Below are positions 1 to 7,819 of a stretch of DNA of 64,000 bases, piece after piece. The translations under genes were made by a program, and so were the position numbers. The notes under the pieces are model-generated. The model was not told where the DNA came from. It saw nothing but the letters and a program-made list of their open reading frames with translations, and did no database searches. Source of the stretch: Pseudomonas sp. UBA2684 (GTDB taxonomy: Bacteria > Pseudomonadota > Gammaproteobacteria > Pseudomonadales > Pseudomonadaceae); assembly GCA_002354655.1 (NCBI GenBank), contig DELY01000040.1, positions 1-64,000 of the forward strand. Reading direction: 5' to 3'. Each line of letters starts with the position of its first letter. Position 1 is the stretch's first letter.

Positions 1-107
1 GAGTCAGCGTGGAATCCGCAGACAGCCCAGAGAACGCCCCCGATCAGGGCGAGAACGACTAGCAGGCCCGATAGAAAATCGAGTGTTTTGATTACCATGT
101 TTTTCAT
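1..107 (-). CDS. Small membrane protein, N-terminal part only
   Basis: The reading frame opens with ATG at 107, preceded by a good ribosome binding site (GGAGG, about 5 bases upstream), and is still open at the window edge after 35 codons. The visible protein starts MKNMVIKTLDFLSG and then has one hydrophobic helix (about residues 11-30). The family cannot be recognised from so little. It diverges from the gene at 275, leaving a shared upstream region of about 170 bases, and probably belongs to the mobile element. Confidence 0.5.
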   Translation of the reverse strand, partial: MKNMVIKTLDFLSGLLVVLALIGGVLWAVCGFHAD

Positions 108-274
108 AGTTTCCTCCGTGAAGCGCCAGTAGTGCGTACTTGTCCAATGCAACAGTGCCAGCATCTCTGCCACTACGCCACCCAGCACCCACGCCTAGTA
201 TTTGTGCACAGCCCCACGGCGGGGCAGGGGTTTGGTAGCATCGCTGCCAATACAGGGCAGATGGGAGTAGCGGA

Positions 275-877
275 ATGGGTGTTGTGGATTGGATGAAACA
301 CCACTGGAAAGGGGGCGCTACTTTTGTGCTCGCCACCACTGCTGCAGCCATCATCACAAAGATCGTTGATCAGCGTTTTGATTTAGGTTGGTTTGCAGTA
401 ACCCCCGACTTGGTTGCCAACATCTACCGCCAGCTGACCGGCTGGCTAGCATTCCAAGTCTCGTTACCTGTCTGGTTGCTGCTTCCAGTCCTGGCGGCTG
501 TCGTATTTATCACGCTCCGCCTACGTGGTGACCGCTCCCAGCTGACTCAATCGCTGACCGAAGCCATGACAGAGCTTGAGGGGCTGAAGCAGCCAAAGAC
601 CCCTGCTGTGCCTGTCCTGAACGCTGATCAACAGATTGTGCTCCAGACCATTGCCGCCGAGATTGAGAAGCAGCGTGGCTTTCCTTGCTTCGCAGATTTG
701 AAGAGGGGAACGGGGTTTAGCCACCTTGTCACTGAAGGTGCAACAGACGTTCTTATAGACGCAGGGTTGATTCGGTGGGATTGGGATCGTATGGACATTA
801 TGCGCGCGAACTTGACCCCTGCCGGACGTGCCTACCTGCTGAGCACTGGAATCAGCGACAGCCAGCCGCACGGATAA
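275..877 (+). CDS. Membrane-anchored hypothetical protein with a C-terminal winged-helix-like region
   Basis: This is a 200-residue protein with a ribosome binding site (GGGAG at 263-267). It has a first hydrophobic stretch near residues 14-27 and a clear membrane helix near 60-82 (LPVWLLLPVLAAVVFITLRL). A charged, probably coiled linker follows, then a soluble C-terminal region (about 115-195) with the alternating helix and hairpin pattern of small winged-helix modules, ending LTPAGRAYLLS. That ending resembles the beta-wing of phage and plasmid wHTH proteins, but this is a guess from pattern. Its 3' end overlaps the convergent KilA-N remnant. It is likely element cargo of unknown function. 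Confidence 0.6.
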   Translation: MGVVDWMKHHWKGGATFVLATTAAAIITKIVDQRFDLGWFAVTPDLVANIYRQLTGWLAFQVSLPVWLLLPVLAAVVFITLRLRGDRSQLTQSLTEAMTELEGLKQPKTPAVPVLNADQQIVLQTIAAEIEKQRGFPCFADLKRGTGFSHLVTEGATDVLIDAGLIRWDWDRMDIMRANLTPAGRAYLLSTGISDSQPHG

Positions 878-1203
878 CCTTCAAATGATACTCGGGGCGG
901 GAGACGGCGTAGCTGACGACCTCTCCACATGGCATATGCGTACACCAGCTCCTTCACTGCGTAGGTGCCAACCCGTTGCTTGGACACTAGTGGGGCAATA
1001 CTGGGATTTCCCAGTATTAGTTCCTGAATAATGGATTGCCCTGACAGGCGGACCCACTGGCTAGGGGCGCTGGTGATGGCGTGAGCACCACTAGCCTTGT
1101 GCACATCGTTCAGGCAGTAGCGACCATGAGCATCCTGCTTAATAATCCAGCCATCAATCATCACTACAGGTGCAGCGACAGCTTCGCCGTCTTGCGAATT
1201 CAT
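832..1203 (-). pseudogene. KilA-N domain protein, frameshifted
   Basis: The N-terminal part matches the KilA-N DNA-binding domain of phage antirepressor-type proteins: a GRYCLNDVHKASG segment, then a Trp/Arg/Leu helix, then GTYAVKELVYAYAMW. After AMW the frame runs into sequence unlike the family. The family's next block (HLKVIRA) is present in the next reading frame, as SRPEYHLKVIRA, and ends at a stop at 852. About 22 bases separate AMW from this block, so an insertion or single-base slip has broken the gene. The C-terminal domain is absent. The start is taken at the internal Met (1203); 1233 is also possible. Its 3' end overlaps the gene at 275-877. Confidence 0.7.
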
Positions 1204-1279
1204 CGTGCACGGACAGCAGCAAGAGCATTGCACTACCAGAGTCTACGGCCAGCGCATACTACCACTCGTCAGATATAGC

Positions 1280-1307
1280 TTGACACTATCGATATGCTGC
1301 GTACAAT
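1280..1307 (+). promoter_or_regulatory. Near-consensus sigma70 promoter facing a non-coding stretch
   Basis: TTGACA at 1280-1285 and TACAAT at 1302-1307 are separated by 16 bases. This is five to six matches at each hexamer, the best sigma70-like pair I see in the element. It contains the palindrome TATCGATA in the spacer, a possible operator. No protein-coding frame of convincing quality lies downstream on this strand before the convergent recombinase gene. Confidence 0.55.
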
Positions 1308-1309
1308 AG

Positions 1310-1800
1310 AGCGAAAGCGAGTACGGAGCGAAGCGTAGTACGAAGCTTGAGCGATGCTCTTGATCTTATTGTATTAGGAAAACACTACATCTAGTATTTT
1401 TGAACGTAGTGAACCTACTAGATAAGCTATTATCACTGTAAGACTATGTGTTCTTATCTTATATCTAACAGAGTGAAACTCTGAGATTTATACTACTTAT
1501 AGATATAAGGTATTTAACAGCTAGCCCTAAAGGGCTCCTGCTTCGCAGGCCCTACGCTGTTTCCTGCGCTTCCAGCAGCGCCCCGCCACAAAGCCCCCGC
1601 TTACCAAGCAAAATCCCCGATTTCGGAGATTAACGCCAATACAACCACCCGCACAGCCAGCACAAGGCGCAGGAAGGCACCAAAGAAGCCCGTAGAGCCT
1701 CATAGCGGCTATTGGTAGTGGATTGGTAGCCACAATTGATAATCGTTTGTTGTATTGGCCTTACTGGAGCTTCTAGCGAGCTGAATGCTGGTCATGATCA
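1310..1800 (+). ncRNA. AT-rich, hairpin-dense non-coding stretch; candidate structured RNA
   Basis: About 490 bases lie between the KilA-N remnant and the recombinase with no supported gene. The first 250 bases are markedly AT-rich and contain a run of short perfect stem-loops: AGC-GAT-GCT near 1350, GTAG-TGAAC-CTAC near 1406, CAGAG-TGAAA-CTCTG near 1470, AGCCC-TAAA-GGGCT near 1523, and CCTGC-TTC-GCAGG near 1537. A good promoter lies just upstream. I infer a possible transcribed structured RNA, or a dense set of protein-binding palindromes. No T-tract terminator is evident. The 3' limit is unknown. Confidence 0.3.
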
Positions 1801-1810
1801 AGCATGAACG

Positions 1811-3481
1811 TTACTTTCGCTTCCACTGTACATAAGGCGGGTCAAGGTGCTCTTCTTCCTCGCCTTCTTGCTCAATCACCAATTCCGCATACCGTGCATA
1901 ACGAATATCGACTTCTTCCGGGGCGGCATCTTCGCCATCGCCAAGGACTGCCGGAACCTCAACCGCCACGTCTGGATTGATTAGGAGTGTGGTTGACCAT
2001 CCCCCCTCCCCGGCTCGCAACCTGTACCCCTCTGTCGTGTTGCTTCTGGCCTTCCGCTTAACGCCAAGATATGTCCACTGCTTGCCGTTCTCCGTGGTCG
2101 TAACGTTCCCCACGATGTCGCAGTAGATCGCATACCCCGAATCTTTGAGCATGGCATTCAGGACAATGGAGTCAGATTCCAATAGCTTGGTTTCTTCCCT
2201 GAGAACCTTGACCGATTCGCTAAGAACCTTGTCGCCGGCTGCAAGCGCTTTGAGTTCTTCTCCCAGCTTCCCGCGCTCGGCTTTGAGTGCAGCAAGCTTC
2301 TCTGCCACCTCAGCAAGATCAACAACAGCCGCCAACTCAACCAGTTTGCCAATCTCCTTGGCTACCCGGTCAAGCTCAGCTTCGAGTGTAATTTTCCGCT
2401 TCTCAGATGCTGAAAGTGTTTGCTTGGCGAGTGCGCGCTTGAAGGCCAGGTTTGAGGTCAACACCTGCACCAACTTAATTATGTTGATTGGAATGGACTT
2501 GTTGTTCTGGCAGCCAGCCAGTTTCAGCCGATGATGTGTCAGACACCGCATGGCCGCAGGCTTGCCATTTACCATGTGCATGACCATAGATTTTTCGCAG
2601 TGCTTGCACCTGACCAATCCCACAAGGAAGTGCTTGCTGGTTCTGGCACGGACTACCGAACGTTCTTTAAGTAGCCTTTGTGCCAGATAAAATGTTTCAG
2701 GTTCGATGATCGCCGGGTAGACGCCCGAGATTGAGTCAGCATCTGTATCTGAGTTCGCCCACGATCCAATCACAGCAGGATTGCTCAACCATCCCTGGAC
2801 AGTTGGCCCGGAACACTTGGACAGTTTTTCGACACCTGACAGCCTGATCTTCGCTGCAATGGAATGCTTGCCAACACCAGCGATATACCAGTCAAAGACC
2901 AACGCAACCTGTTGTGCAATCTCAGCGATCACAGCGCCATCTGCAGTAAGCCATACAGGTGTGTGCCGCTTGATCGCTTCCCCTGCTAGCGCCAGCTTTC
3001 GCCGCGCCTTGTACGACGCCGCAACTCGTTCTGACAGGGCTTTACTGTAGTTGTGTGCGGCTTGTAGCTTAGCTATCAGCAGAAATATCTGAGAGCCGTT
3101 CAAGCTCTGTTCGGTGTATTCCTGCCCGTCATCAATCGTGACGATACTCACCCCGGCACGCAGGATAGGCGTTAGCAGGTCTAGTGCATCGAATGTCCCC
3201 TGCCTAGTTGCTCTGTCGATTGCTTCGATGAGCACACAATCCCCAGCCCGGATCAACCCCGCCTCGATTGCTTGCCGAATCTTGATAAACCCGCTGGCAG
3301 CCTTTCCTGCCTTCGTGGAGAAGCCACTTTTCTTTAGGTCGTCGTACACAAGATTTGATTTCGTGTAATCCGTGTGACTGCTTAGCCAGCTCTCAATTAG
3401 GTCAGCCTGTCGCCGGTAGGAGTCACCCTCGGATTGTCGGAACGATGAATATCTGATGTACGGAATGGCCTGCTTGGTCAT
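1811..3481 (-). CDS. Large serine recombinase (site-specific integrase)
   Basis: The product is about 556 residues with the large serine recombinase layout. It has an N-terminal resolvase catalytic domain (IPYIRYSSFRQSEGDS, catalytic Ser within YSS), a recombinase domain, a zinc ribbon with CKHCEKS and a later Cys pair (RCLTHHRLKLAGC), a Glu/Leu/Lys-rich coiled coil, and an acidic tail. I take the start at MTKQAIPYIRY (3481), since the catalytic domain begins there; upstream in-frame starts at 3502 and 3520 cannot be excluded. It sits directly against the junction with the split FKBP gene and points away from it, which fits an integrase next to its attachment site. Transcription from the FKBP promoter could read through into it. 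It is probably needed for both integration and, with a directionality factor not seen here, excision. Confidence 0.9.
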   Translation of the reverse strand: MTKQAIPYIRYSSFRQSEGDSYRRQADLIESWLSSHTDYTKSNLVYDDLKKSGFSTKAGKAASGFIKIRQAIEAGLIRAGDCVLIEAIDRATRQGTFDALDLLTPILRAGVSIVTIDDGQEYTEQSLNGSQIFLLIAKLQAAHNYSKALSERVAASYKARRKLALAGEAIKRHTPVWLTADGAVIAEIAQQVALVFDWYIAGVGKHSIAAKIRLSGVEKLSKCSGPTVQGWLSNPAVIGSWANSDTDADSISGVYPAIIEPETFYLAQRLLKERSVVRARTSKHFLVGLVRCKHCEKSMVMHMVNGKPAAMRCLTHHRLKLAGCQNNKSIPINIIKLVQVLTSNLAFKRALAKQTLSASEKRKITLEAELDRVAKEIGKLVELAAVVDLAEVAEKLAALKAERGKLGEELKALAAGDKVLSESVKVLREETKLLESDSIVLNAMLKDSGYAIYCDIVGNVTTTENGKQWTYLGVKRKARSNTTEGYRLRAGEGGWSTTLLINPDVAVEVPAVLGDGEDAAPEEVDIRYARYAELVIEQEGEEEEHLDPPYVQWKRK

Positions 3482-3533
3482 GCTCTGTTGTTCCGGGTGC
3501 ATGGCGGAAAGGGCTACCATACCCGAAAGTCAA

Positions 3534-3734
3534 CTAACGTAGAAGCTGCTCCCAGCCTTTGATCACCCGACCGCTGCCAATCACGCATTGGAACGGCTTG
3601 CCGCGATCGTAGGATGAATCGAACGGCGTTCCGTCTTCGAGAAAGCCGCTGTACTGGGTGGTGATCAAGGCGCCTTTGACCACGGCTTTGCCGTCACCCA
3701 ATTGAATGTCTACAACCTGCAATTCGTTGCTCAT
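3534..3734 (-). pseudogene. FKBP-type peptidyl-prolyl isomerase, 5' half only
   Basis: The product matches the first 60 or so residues of small bacterial FKBPs (about 110 residues in full): ELQVVDIQLGDGKAVVKGAL, GTPFDSSYDRGKPF, then VIGSGRVIKGWEQ. The family then continues GxMGMxxGGKR, but here the sequence changes abruptly and stops (LLR, stop). The beta strands and helix needed for the active-site pocket are therefore lost. The start is the ATG at 3734 rather than the GTG just before it. The break coincides with the edge of the mobile element, so the gene was split by integration. The missing half should lie beyond the left end of the window. Confidence 0.85.
3535..3556. other. Inferred attachment-site junction (attR or attL) in the FKBP gene
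   Basis: The host FKBP reading frame matches its family down to the Gly-Trp-Glu-Gln codons, which end at 3546. The frame then diverges and stops within four codons. Serine integrases cross over at a 2-base core with short flanking symmetry, so the crossover should be within a few bases of this point. The exact core cannot be fixed without the other end of the element. Confidence 0.6.
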
Positions 3735-3987
3735 CACTCACTCTCGTTGATTCGCTGGCCTGTGGATGGCTATCCGGGCAGCGTTTTCTCAAGAATTGCC
3801 CGGCCTGGCAAGTGCCTTGAGGGGCAGCGGCGCAACGCCGTTGCCCGACCAACGCAGTGGCCAACCGAGGTATGTGATGGCCATGGTGTAGACGAAGGAC
3901 TGACCGCTCCTCCAGCGGTTGCCAGCCATCGGTAAAAAGCACTTATCATTCAACGATATACCTGATGGTCTGAGTGGGAATCGTGGA

Positions 3988-5913
3988 ATGCTGGCTGCTG
4001 TAAAACGCTACAAATTGCTCCTCTCCGGGGCGTTTGCTCGGTATTTTCCGCGCACGACGGCGTATTTACATGCCGAGCGCGAGGCGGCCGTGCCGCAGAA
4101 AACGCCCAGGGCGCGGGTCAAGGCGGCCAGCCGGGCGAAAAAGCCCACCAAGCCGCGCGCGGCAAGCCCCCAATCGCTCAGCACTGCGATCTACGGCCCC
4201 GCGCTGATGGCGGTCGACGAGCACCAGGCCAAGGCCATGCGCGAGCGGGTGGGGCAGGCGGTGGCGGCGGGGGTGATCAGCGCGCCTTCGGATGAACAGT
4301 GGGCGATGATTCTCGGTCGCAATCCGCTGACTCGCATCTTCGCCGGGGCGGGCTCGGGCAAGTCCACCACCCTGGTGCTGCGCGTGGTGTTCATGCTCTG
4401 CCATATGCGCGTCGAGCCTGGCCGGCTGACGGTGATTTCCTTCACCAATGCCTCGTGTGCGCAACTGCGCGAGCAGTTGATCCAGGTCCTGGGGTTTTGG
4501 TCCTATCCCTTTGACGCCGCCCAGGCCCGGCAATGTGTGCGTACCTTCCACTCGGCCATGGCTGTGCAGGCCAAGGCGCTGCTGAACAACCCGGCCTGGT
4601 TCGAGCAGTTGGACGACAGCAGTGGCGCGCCGCGCGAGCCGGATAATCCGCTGACCTCCGCGCGCTTGCGACCTGCTCAGCAGCGTGTGTTGAAACAGGC
4701 CTACCAGCGGTGTTATGCCGAGCATTCGGACTTTCGCGAGCGAGTGCATCGCGTGCTGGGCTTGCCGCTGCCCTGCACCGAAGGCAAGCGTGTGCGCATA
4801 CCCAAGGCGCCCCTGGACGGGTTCAAGCTGGCGGGCGAGTTCAGCGCGGTACCGCTGTTCGAGGCCTTCTATGTGCAAGCCGGTTTTATGGAAAGCATCG
4901 GCATTCGCCTCGATCGGGTAAACCTTCAGACGCTGACATGTTCGGCGCACGAACGGGCCTTTATCGAGGCACTGCTGCCGTTCTGGGCGACGTTCGCTAC
5001 GTGTTTGCGCGAGCAGCGGCTGATGACCTTCAACGGCGCCTTCCAGCAACTGACCCAGGCGTTGTCGGCTGGCCAAGAGCCAGGCGCGAGCACGGCTCTG
5101 GCGCCGTTCACGCACCTGCTGATCGATGAGTTTCAGGACATCTCGCCGCAGATCGTGCAGTGGCTGCAAGCCGTCCAGCGACGGTTGGCGGAGACCGGTG
5201 AGGCGGTCAGCCTCATGGCCATCGGTGACGATTGGCAGTCGATCTATGGCTGGCGGGGCAGTTCCCCTGAGCTGTTTATGGACTTCGACAAGCATTTCCC
5301 GGGTAAAGGCAAGGCGAAGAAAAGCGCTGTGCTCCTGCTGGAAACCAATTACCGCTCCATCGAGCCGGTGATCCGCGATGGCGAGGCGGTGCTCGCTGAC
5401 GTTGCCTACAAGCACGCGAAAACCAGCAAAGCCTTCAAGGCCATGCAGCCGGGCGATCATGGCGTCAAGGTGGTGCAGCGTTTCGATAGCAAGACGCAGT
5501 TGCCGGAGCTGTTGCGGGTCATCAACAGCCAATGCGCGCACGTCGCCACCCGCAGCATGGCCGAGCGCACGGCGGTGCTGGTATTGAGCCGGCGCAACGA
5601 GCCCTTGCAGCGCATTCAGGCCCAGCTGGACAGCACGTTGCCGGTCAAGGCCTACACCATCCACCGCGCCAAGGGGCTGCAAGCCGAAGTCGCGATCATC
5701 GTCGACGACTGCGCGCCGCCGGAAAAACACCCGCTGCGCAATGCGCTGTATGCCTACTCGGGGTTCTTTCGCAACAGCTACGACCAGGCGATGGCCGATG
5801 AAAGCTTGCGCCTGGCGTATGTGGCGATTACCCGTGGCGTGAGTCGGGTGCTGTGGTTTACCCAGAAAGCCCAGGGGGCGACGCAGGTATTGCTGAAGCG
5901 CAACGGGCGCTGA
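3988..5913 (+). CDS. UvrD/Rep-family DNA helicase
   Basis: This is a superfamily 1 ATP-dependent 3'-5' DNA helicase of 641 residues. It has Walker A GAGSGKST (about residues 120-127), motif II LLIDEFQDIS, motif III GDDWQSIYGWRG, motif IV LETNYRS, motif V TIHRAKGLQAEV and motif VI YVAITRG. Residues 35-60 form a Lys/Arg/Pro/Ala-rich linker. It is shorter than UvrD itself and lacks an obvious C-terminal Tudor-like tail, so it is probably one of the stand-alone UvrD-like helicases common in pseudomonads. I chose MLAAVKRYK as the start because the 23 codons before it look non-coding. It diverges from the split FKBP gene. Confidence 0.9.
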   Translation: MLAAVKRYKLLLSGAFARYFPRTTAYLHAEREAAVPQKTPRARVKAASRAKKPTKPRAASPQSLSTAIYGPALMAVDEHQAKAMRERVGQAVAAGVISAPSDEQWAMILGRNPLTRIFAGAGSGKSTTLVLRVVFMLCHMRVEPGRLTVISFTNASCAQLREQLIQVLGFWSYPFDAAQARQCVRTFHSAMAVQAKALLNNPAWFEQLDDSSGAPREPDNPLTSARLRPAQQRVLKQAYQRCYAEHSDFRERVHRVLGLPLPCTEGKRVRIPKAPLDGFKLAGEFSAVPLFEAFYVQAGFMESIGIRLDRVNLQTLTCSAHERAFIEALLPFWATFATCLREQRLMTFNGAFQQLTQALSAGQEPGASTALAPFTHLLIDEFQDISPQIVQWLQAVQRRLAETGEAVSLMAIGDDWQSIYGWRGSSPELFMDFDKHFPGKGKAKKSAVLLLETNYRSIEPVIRDGEAVLADVAYKHAKTSKAFKAMQPGDHGVKVVQRFDSKTQLPELLRVINSQCAHVATRSMAERTAVLVLSRRNEPLQRIQAQLDSTLPVKAYTIHRAKGLQAEVAIIVDDCAPPEKHPLRNALYAYSGFFRNSYDQAMADESLRLAYVAITRGVSRVLWFTQKAQGATQVLLKRNGR

Positions 5914-5965
5914 CGCCTTTCTGCGGCCTGGCCCCGAGCACTGCCGGTGCTCCGCCTGGCGCGGA

Positions 5966-6895
5966 TTACTTGCCCAGGCGGGTCAGCAGGTGCTTGAGCC
6001 ATTCGTAGCCACTCACCAGCAGTATCCCACCGAGGACCAGCAGTGCCCCGGCAACGAAGTTGGCTTCCAGGGGCTCGTCGAGCAGCCATACGCCGAACAC
6101 GATGCCGAACAGCGGCGTCATGAACGACAGCACGCCCAGCCTGGAGGCGAGGTAGTGGCGCAGCAGCCAGAACCAGGCAAGGAAGCTGATAAACGACACC
6201 AGCAATACCTGGAAGAGCAAACTGCTCCAGAGCAGCGGGGTCAGCCTGACGTCGGTCTGCCCGAGAACCATGGCCGCCAGCAGCAACAGCACAAAGGCGC
6301 CGAGCAGCTGATAGAGCAAGGTTTGCGTGGCGGGTGCCTGGGCCAGGCGCGAACACCGCACCACGACGGTGGTGGCGCCCCAGGCGATGCCGCCCAGCAC
6401 GCCGAGGAAGTCGCCGAACAACGCGGCGCTGGCGTCGCCACTCGCGGGCTCGGCGGCCCGCCCGCTAAACGCCGTGACAATACCGGCGAAGGCGATGGCA
6501 ATGCCGAGCCACTGCACCGGCTTGAGGCGCTCCGTGGGGAGTCGCCAATGCAAGCCCAGGGCGGCAAAGATCGGTGCCGTGTAGAGAAAAATCACCATAT
6601 GCGAGGCGCTGGTGTGGCGTAAGCCTTCGCCGACCAGCAGAAACTCAAGCGCAAACAACAGCCCCACCAGCAGGCCCGGCCGCCAGGTGCCGTCGCTCAA
6701 CGCCATACGCTCACCGCGCGCGAGCATCAGCAGGCCGACTAGCAGCGCAGCGATGCTGGAGCGCACGGCAATTTGCAGGATGGGCGTCATGTCGATGGCC
6801 GCGGCCTTTATCGCGACCTGCTGCAAGCCCCAAATGGCGCACAGAACGAGCATCAGCCCGCTGGCTCGACCATCAATCGCCATACGCGTCGTCAT
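5966..6895 (-). CDS. EamA/DMT-family inner-membrane transporter
   Basis: The 309-residue protein has ten hydrophobic segments in two EamA repeats, the drug/metabolite transporter fold. The first repeat begins GLMLVLCAIWGLQQVAIKAA. The second repeat ends with FGVWLLDEPLEANFVAGALL, a well-kept motif of the family. The start is MTTRMAIDG, with AAGGCGAAG upstream. The substrate is unknown; exporters of amino acids or metabolites are typical. It diverges from an AraC-type regulator starting 110 bases away, which probably controls it. Confidence 0.85.
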   Translation of the reverse strand: MTTRMAIDGRASGLMLVLCAIWGLQQVAIKAAAIDMTPILQIAVRSSIAALLVGLLMLARGERMALSDGTWRPGLLVGLLFALEFLLVGEGLRHTSASHMVIFLYTAPIFAALGLHWRLPTERLKPVQWLGIAIAFAGIVTAFSGRAAEPASGDASAALFGDFLGVLGGIAWGATTVVVRCSRLAQAPATQTLLYQLLGAFVLLLLAAMVLGQTDVRLTPLLWSSLLFQVLLVSFISFLAWFWLLRHYLASRLGVLSFMTPLFGIVFGVWLLDEPLEANFVAGALLVLGGILLVSGYEWLKHLLTRLGK

Positions 6896-7004
6896 GTTCT
6901 GTGCTTCGCCTTGCTGGGAGTGGTGAGGGATTGTCGGCTTGGCAGTTCTTCTTGATATAGCTTTAATACGACAGTCGATGCCAGTAATCCGCCAAGGTTG
7001 CCCG

Positions 7005-7802
7005 ATGAACACCATGTTCCAGCACCCGCAACTTCCCCCCTTCAGCGAGGCGCTGCCTGCCCCGGTGTTTTTCCGTACGGCCAACATGCCGGCGCAGGCC
7101 AGCTACCCGCGGCATCGCCACGCCTGGGGTGAGTTCGTCTACTCATACAGCGGCGTGATGGAGATCGAACTCGCCAACCATCACTACCTGGCGCCGCCTC
7201 AATACGGCATATGGCTGCCGCCGAATGTCGAGCACATGGGCTTCAATCGGCATGAGGCGTGCCACTGTTCGCTGTACCTCGCGCCTGAGCTGTGTGCCGC
7301 GCTGCCTGCCAGCACTTGCGCCTTGACGGTGAGCCCGCTGGTGCGGGCGATCCTCGACGAGCTGCGGGGCAACCCGCCGCAATTGCCGCAAACCGATGAA
7401 CAGCAGCGGCTCCTGCGGGTACTGGTGGACCAACTGGTGCAGGCGCCGCCCGCTGGCAGTTACCTGCCCACTTCCAGCGATCCACTGCTCGGGCCCGTGC
7501 TGCGTGCACTGGCAGCCTGCCCCGCCGATCCGCGGTCGCTGCCGGAGTTGGCCCGCGCCGCCAATACCACCGAGCGCACGCTGATGCGGCGCTGCCAGCG
7601 CGATCTCGGCATGTCATTCGTGGAGTGGCGACAGCGCCTGAAAGTCGTCGAAGCCCTCGCCCTGCTCGAACAAGGCCAAACCGTCGAAACCATCGGTCTG
7701 GACCTTGGCTACAGCAGCGCGTCGGCGTTTATCAGCATGTTCCGCAGAATGATGGGCGCCACGCCCGACGAATACCGCAAGGGCAACATACCCAAGGCAT
7801 AA
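7005..7802 (+). CDS. AraC-family transcriptional regulator
   Basis: This 265-residue protein has an N-terminal cupin-like sensor region (about 20-110; RHRHAWGEFVYS with metal-type His residues) and a C-terminal AraC double helix-turn-helix. The second recognition region is clear: IGLDLGYSSASAFISMFRR, then MMGATPDEYRK. It is short for the family and belongs to the cupin-type AraC group. The start is MNTMFQHPQ, next to the divergent DMT transporter, so a regulator-transporter pair is the natural reading. It converges on an MFS gene, 17 bases away. Confidence 0.88.
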   Translation: MNTMFQHPQLPPFSEALPAPVFFRTANMPAQASYPRHRHAWGEFVYSYSGVMEIELANHHYLAPPQYGIWLPPNVEHMGFNRHEACHCSLYLAPELCAALPASTCALTVSPLVRAILDELRGNPPQLPQTDEQQRLLRVLVDQLVQAPPAGSYLPTSSDPLLGPVLRALAACPADPRSLPELARAANTTERTLMRRCQRDLGMSFVEWRQRLKVVEALALLEQGQTVETIGLDLGYSSASAFISMFRRMMGATPDEYRKGNIPKA

Positions 7803-7819
7803 AGCGCTGCCCCAGGGCT

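Larger units (their letters stand above)
1..3550. mobile_element. Right end of an integrated element carrying a large serine recombinase
   Basis: This stretch has lower GC than its surroundings, carries phage-type genes (KilA-N, serine recombinase) and ends exactly where an FKBP gene loses its second half. The recombinase lies next to the junction, as is usual for integrase genes. The left boundary is outside the window. I infer an integrative element or prophage inserted into the FKBP gene. Cargo seen here is a partial membrane protein, a membrane-anchored unknown and a broken KilA-N gene. No capsid or conjugation gene is visible, so its mode of transfer cannot be told. Confidence 0.75.

Noticed and set aside
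4-357. 117-codon minus-strand frame at the window start
   Set aside because: It overlaps the start of the clear plus-strand gene at 275 and conflicts with the better supported gene start at 107.
1527-1733. 68-codon minus-strand frame before the recombinase
   Set aside because: It is rich in Cys, Gly and Arg, has no family pattern or ribosome binding site, and lies over the hairpin region.
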